Virus record (IMG/VR): IMGVR_UViG_3300031645_000004 | Location: 1 to 36,789 of that record | Length of the DNA: 36,789 bases | Origin: a virus | Direction: 5' to 3' (one strand) | In this document: one piece after another, positions 33,484-36,789 of the stretch | Numbering within the stretch: the stretch's first letter is position 1 | Layout: every line of letters starts with the position of its first letter | Made by a program: the position numbers and the translations under genes | The notes under the pieces: generated by a model | What the model saw: the letters and a program-made list of their open reading frames with translations, nothing else | Told to the model about the DNA's origin: nothing | Databases searched by the model: none

Positions 33484-34500
33484 TTACACGTCTTTCATTT
33501 CTTGCTCAGGTTGGAATGCTTGTTTAAGCTTTGCCACCTCTTTTAGCTTTTCATGATCAATTTTACCGTCATCACCCTCAACCTGCTCTAGAGCACCTTC
33601 ACCATATTTACCTACGACAGAAGCTTTATCCATCTTTTTTAGCTCATCATCGTCTTTGTCAGTATCCTTAGAAGACTCCTCAGCCATTTTGTTAAAAACA
33701 GATGAGTAAGCACAGGGGATTTGTTTGTCAAAACGTGGGCTATCAAACCCTTTACTTACGTCTAAAGTATGCAAGACCTCAGCTAACTTAGTTAATTCTG
33801 CAGTCTCTGGGGTCTCAGTAACAGTGCCAATGTCTGCAGCAAGCTTCTCATAATCAGAACCATCTTGACCTGTACGGCTAGAAAGTAGTGCTCGGGCTTC
33901 CACAAGATACTTAGTGTTCTCTAAGTCAGTATCTAATTGTGAGGCATACTTAGCAACTAAGACTGGGTATTTAGTTACGTTAAAATGTGAGGCTGCTTTA
34001 ACGAAGTTCTGTGCAAAGCTTACACGTTCCGGAACTGTAAGGTTCATGCCATCCCGAGTGAATAACCCACCTGCAGAGTTCAGATCCTCCTCAGAAGCTA
34101 CCTTACAAAGGTCTTGTTCTGGTAGAAGCGTAAAACATTCCTGGGCATTGGCGACTTTTTCTAAGTCCTTGTACTTAAAAATCTCAGAGGGGAGACCATG
34201 TATATCCAGGAAGGCATCTAGTCTTGCCGAGATATCATTAGCGACTTTTTCATGAAACTGATCCCGTTGGTGGTCAAAGTACAACTTACTTAAGATTGTG
34301 TTTTCTGCTGTGTCAACAGGGAACAAGGATTGGTCTTGATCGGCAAACCGATCACTAGAAAGTTTATCCATCCCATCATAATCAATGGATAGGCTCTCTA
34401 GAGCTGTTAGTAGTGGTGCACTAGCTACCTTTTGCAGAATCTGGTGCATAGCTTTAAAATCAGTGTCTGTGCTTTGGTCCAAAATATTTTGGTTGTTCAT
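33484..34500 (-). CDS. Unknown 338-aa acidic protein, terminase operon
   Basis: No family recognised. Rich in Asp/Glu/Lys and helical, with several repeats of a short K-V/L-A pattern (LQKVASAP, LEKVANAQ, DLCKVASEE, FVKAASH, LTKLAEVL), spaced along the chain. Such recurrent sites occur in scaffold or internal virion proteins cut by a prohead protease, but no protease gene is seen here. The C-terminus is acidic and charged (SSKDTDKDDDELKKMDKASV). It is the first gene of the leftward operon. Confidence 0.7.
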   Translation of the reverse strand: MNNQNILDQSTDTDFKAMHQILQKVASAPLLTALESLSIDYDGMDKLSSDRFADQDQSLFPVDTAENTILSKLYFDHQRDQFHEKVANDISARLDAFLDIHGLPSEIFKYKDLEKVANAQECFTLLPEQDLCKVASEEDLNSAGGLFTRDGMNLTVPERVSFAQNFVKAASHFNVTKYPVLVAKYASQLDTDLENTKYLVEARALLSSRTGQDGSDYEKLAADIGTVTETPETAELTKLAEVLHTLDVSKGFDSPRFDKQIPCAYSSVFNKMAEESSKDTDKDDDELKKMDKASVVGKYGEGALEQVEGDDGKIDHEKLKEVAKLKQAFQPEQEMKDV

Positions 34501-34587
34501 AAGTACCTGCCTAGTAATAGTTAGAATGTGTTGTTACTTAAACTATTAAATAATGGGCAAATAGGGGACAAAAATTAATCACTTATT
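34501..34587 (-). promoter_or_regulatory. Divergent gap upstream of the terminase operon
   Basis: A+T-rich gap between divergent operons. On the minus strand no clear -35/-10 pair was found before the 34500 start. ACTTAT / ATAAGT (34581-34586, 34593-34598) makes an inverted repeat across the plus-strand promoter motif and could be an operator. Confidence 0.3.
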
Positions 34588-34598
34588 TTTGTTATAAG
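34588..34598 (+). promoter_or_regulatory. Putative phage promoter, TTTGTTATAAG copy 3
   Basis: Exact 11-mer as at 9301 and 15413, here 60 bases before the 213-aa gene. No -35 is seen. The ACTTAT / ATAAGT inverted repeat overlaps it. Confidence 0.55.
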
Positions 34599-34612
34599 TA
34601 ATTGAATGTAAA

Positions 34613-34631
34613 TGTGTAGTAAAGCTACATA
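34613..34631 (+). ncRNA. UAAAG-loop hairpin in the RT operon leader
   Basis: Stem TGTGTAG / CTACATA (7 bp with one G-U) closes a TAAAG loop, the same loop as in the six modules at 25919-26946. The outer stem of those modules is not evident here. It sits 28 bases before the start codon. Confidence 0.5.
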
Positions 34632-34658
34632 ATCTAATCATCTATTTAGGAGTAAAGT

Positions 34659-35300
34659 ATGCAGAGAGAAGATCATGTACCAAGTGGCGAAGTAACCGTC
34701 CCTGAAGGGGTAGAGCCAATTCCGGCTGACATGTGTGTAGAGGCTAGTAATCCAGACTTAGTAGCAGAACAATCTGATCTCAGGGAAGCATTAGTTCATA
34801 TTAGTTTCAATGATAATCCAGAAGTGTCCACAATTGTACGTTCTATGTTCTTGATTGATAGAGAATATGTACAAATTCATGGTGTAAAATCTATCACCTC
34901 AGTCTTCAAGAATTGCATTATCTATGATGTAGCTCAATGCCTGAACTTCAAAGCACAGTCTATTAGTCTGTCTGAGAGGGATTACATTAACTCACTATTT
35001 CAAACTCACCTATTAGTGATCCCTATCCGTGGAGTCACCTATAAGGGGGGTCAATACTCTTACTCTAGCTCGGCAAAGATTAAATTTGCAGGGTTTGACT
35101 TTAAACAGTTTGCAGGTAACAAAGTATTTTCTTATGTCCCAAGTAGTGGTCTTAGTATCAAGGGGCTAATTCTATTTGGTAAACTGGTTACAGCTTTCCC
35201 ACCTAGATACCCAGGAATACCTATTAACTTAGCACACGACTTTGAAGAACTTGAAGCCTCTATGCAAACCGCCATAACTACTATACTTGACAGTATTTAA
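34659..35300 (+). CDS. Unknown 213-aa protein, partner of the reverse transcriptase
   Basis: No family recognised. The N-terminal ~35 residues are acidic and probably unstructured; the rest looks alpha/beta (VRSMFLIDREYVQIHGV, FKNCIIYDVAQCLNF, THLLVIPIRGVTYKGG). The gene has AGGAG seven bases upstream and lies only 14 bases before the reverse transcriptase, so both are made from one mRNA. Adjacent genes of RTs often encode toxins, effectors or accessory proteins, but nothing in the sequence selects among these. Confidence 0.75.
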   Translation: MQREDHVPSGEVTVPEGVEPIPADMCVEASNPDLVAEQSDLREALVHISFNDNPEVSTIVRSMFLIDREYVQIHGVKSITSVFKNCIIYDVAQCLNFKAQSISLSERDYINSLFQTHLLVIPIRGVTYKGGQYSYSSSAKIKFAGFDFKQFAGNKVFSYVPSSGLSIKGLILFGKLVTAFPPRYPGIPINLAHDFEELEASMQTAITTILDSI

Positions 35301-35314
35301 CGGAAGGACCAGCT

Positions 35315-36670
35315 GTGAAAATCACAACTTTTGACAAATCTATATTTGATACTCCTCAAGGTCGTAATAGCCTAGTACATGATTACCAAACTCTAGGCAT
35401 TAGATCGTATATTGCTCCTCAAAGATTGTCTTGGATTCTCAAGAAGACTGATGGTGGTATACGTAATATCCAGGAAATGACTAAAAAGGTAATGATCGGT
35501 GGGCGGATTACTTATAATAGTGCAACTCCTCTAAAGATTGTACAGAACAAGTTAGGGGCTATGCTCCTGTCTGAGCAGGAACGCCTGCCTATGGATCATG
35601 TATGGAGCTATCGTCCTAATGTAGACTTCTATAAAGAGCTTTCTGATTTTACAGGTGCTCAATACTTAGTCCAGTTTGATATCCGCAAATACTTTGATAC
35701 CATACCTATCACGAAGATTGTGGATGTTCTCACTCAAGAGGAACATGGCTTCTCAAAAGAGGGTGCTACCTTAATTGCACGGTACCTCACAGTTCGACGC
35801 AAGTCTCACATAGGTAACTTCTTTGATAACACACTGCAGCAAGGAAGTCCTGCCAGCCCAGTAATGTCAAATATTGTAGGGTATCACTTATTTGATAAGC
35901 CTTTACTGGCTATGTGTGCTCAGCTTGAGCTAGATAATCCTAGGCTGAAGATGCGCTACCGACGATACTGTGACAATATATTTGTATTTGTAGATGGAGA
36001 AATACCTTTAGCAGCAATCCAAGATTTTAAAGAGGCTGTACATACTACAGTTGTAGGAGCTAAGTTCCGATACCATCAGTGGTCAGTCACTCCAAATAAT
36101 CACCCAAAGCGTAATCAGAAAGTACTGGGAGTGGTTTTAAACGACAAGACCCGTCTTGAAAAGAGCAAATATACAAAGCTTCGTTCAACCCTATTCAACT
36201 CTTGCACTCTTGGTAAGTCCATAGCCATTGATAAATTCTTTGTAGAGAATCCCATATTCATGTCTCCATCCACACCAACACCTTTGATTATTGAAATTTA
36301 CGCCAAGAAGTTCGATATGATTATGCAGGGTAGGGTTAGTAATATGTGCTCAGCTAGTTCCATTCTAGGTCTACAGACTAAGAAGCTTTTCAAAGCATCT
36401 AAGGTCTTGTCTGGGAAACTAGGTAGTACCCACAAATCGCTGTTACCTACTGAGATTTTTAAGGCACTTAGTTCCTATAAGGATGCAAGCATTACCTTAG
36501 ATAAGTATCTAGAGAATCTTACTAATGCTTGTATAGATGTTGAGGAGACTGAAAGAGAGAAGTGGAAGGCTACACAAGCACAGACTCAAGTTAATTATAG
36601 AGCCCTTAAAAACAAGCAACTTTCAATGGGTAACTATAGCACTAATACTACTACGTCTTATGGTGCTTAA
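35315..36670 (+). CDS. Reverse transcriptase of unassigned class
   Basis: A 451-aa RT with GTG start and GGAAGGA just upstream. Motif A FDIRKYFDTIP (Asp 122), motif B QQGSPASPVMSNIV (~175), motif C YRRYCDNIFVF (Asp 220; the second Asp of YxDD is Asn 221), and the later segment VLGVVLNDKTRLEKSKYTKLRS resembling the VTG-type C-terminal region of retron and unclassified phage/bacterial RTs. N-terminal RT0-like helices are followed by WILKKTDGGIRNI. A helical tail of ~130 residues (FKASKVLSGKLGSTHKSLL) is extra. QGxxxSP, rather than the (I/L/V)GxxxSQ of diversity-generating RTs, argues against a DGR. Could be a retron-like or defence RT; a priming RNA has not been identified. Confidence 0.88.
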   Translation: MKITTFDKSIFDTPQGRNSLVHDYQTLGIRSYIAPQRLSWILKKTDGGIRNIQEMTKKVMIGGRITYNSATPLKIVQNKLGAMLLSEQERLPMDHVWSYRPNVDFYKELSDFTGAQYLVQFDIRKYFDTIPITKIVDVLTQEEHGFSKEGATLIARYLTVRRKSHIGNFFDNTLQQGSPASPVMSNIVGYHLFDKPLLAMCAQLELDNPRLKMRYRRYCDNIFVFVDGEIPLAAIQDFKEAVHTTVVGAKFRYHQWSVTPNNHPKRNQKVLGVVLNDKTRLEKSKYTKLRSTLFNSCTLGKSIAIDKFFVENPIFMSPSTPTPLIIEIYAKKFDMIMQGRVSNMCSASSILGLQTKKLFKASKVLSGKLGSTHKSLLPTEIFKALSSYKDASITLDKYLENLTNACIDVEETEREKWKATQAQTQVNYRALKNKQLSMGNYSTNTTTSYGA

Positions 36671-36679
36671 TTAATATGT

Positions 36680-36754
36680 AAGTAATGTAATCTATTACTT
36701 AATAAAGTTATCCTAATAGCCCATTATCTGTCAAGAAGTATAGTGGGCTATTAG
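36680..36754 (+). other. Paired hairpins after the RT gene
   Basis: AAGTAAT / ATTACTT (36680-36686, 36694-36700) is followed by a 15-bp stem from CTAATAGCCCATTAT to ATAGTGGGCTATTAG (36713-36727, 36740-36754) with a 12-base loop. No T run follows, so it is a poor intrinsic terminator; it could end the RT mRNA or be an RNA linked to the RT. Confidence 0.55.
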
Positions 36755-36778
36755 CCATAACATATTAGTGGTAGGACT

Positions 36779-36789
36779 ATGGACAACAA
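36779..36789 (+). CDS. Possible start of the next gene (partial)
   Basis: ATG-GAC-AAC at the right edge follows TAGGA by two bases, close for a ribosome site. Only three codons are visible. Confidence 0.25.

Noticed and set aside
35315-36670. Diversity-generating retroelement
   Set aside because: Motif B is QGSPASP, no Avd-like gene and no template/variable repeat pair were seen in the window.

Overview
The window is part of a tailed double-stranded DNA phage (or prophage) genome that appears large. It carries a terminase large subunit, a portal protein, a nearly complete replication set, a phage-type multisubunit RNA polymerase, a sigma factor, a Rha-type antirepressor and very little unrelated cargo. 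The composition leans to A+T. An HU-like protein and a lysozyme-like transglycosylase with an N-terminal membrane anchor fit a bacterial host; the host cannot be named from the sequence.

Layout. 1-864 (+): tail of an unknown gene, then a Rha/antirepressor-like gene. 978-9210 (-): portal, a 159-aa proline-tract protein and a fused beta/beta'-N RNA polymerase whose catalytic loop is interrupted by a 527-aa intein. 9384-13443 (+): SNF2-like helicase, lytic transglycosylase, Cas4/RecB-like nuclease and a frameshifted zinc-ribbon gene. 13449-13823: terminator, a 12-base C tract and a host-like sigma-70 promoter. 13824-25599 (+): sigma factor, unknown 177-aa protein, probable ssDNA-binding protein, HU, second Cas4/RecB-like nuclease, primase-helicase, and a UDG-like/family A DNA polymerase fusion split by a group I intron carrying a Vsr-like endonuclease. 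25679-27193 (+): a small Sm/Hfq-like protein followed by at least six related structured RNA modules, one tRNA(CAU) and a terminator. 27226-31109 (+): conserved phage proteins and a second RNA-rich zone with tRNA T-arm-like motifs. 31227-34500 (-): terminase large subunit and two unknown, probably virion-related, proteins. 34659-36670 (+): an unknown protein plus a reverse transcriptase.

How it may work together. A host-type promoter would give early expression of the sigma factor. Three copies of TTTGTTATAAG on the plus strand, upstream of replication and RT operons, look like an extended -10 promoter class and could be read by the phage RNA polymerase/sigma pair. The polymerase gene stops shortly after the catalytic loop, so the remaining beta' part (bridge helix, trigger loop) must lie elsewhere in the genome. 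The replication block supplies primase, helicase, polymerase, ssDNA-binding protein and nucleases.

The most novel parts are (1) the RNA module array next to an Sm-like gene, with base-pair-preserving variation between copies and an invariant UAAAG loop; (2) the RNA polymerase intein sited directly in NADFDGD, with an atypical C-terminal splice site; (3) the RT operon with an unrecognised partner, a YCDN motif and a UAAAG hairpin in its leader; and (4) the RNA-rich zone 29668-30650. All functional statements are from reading the sequence; no database search or folding program was run.
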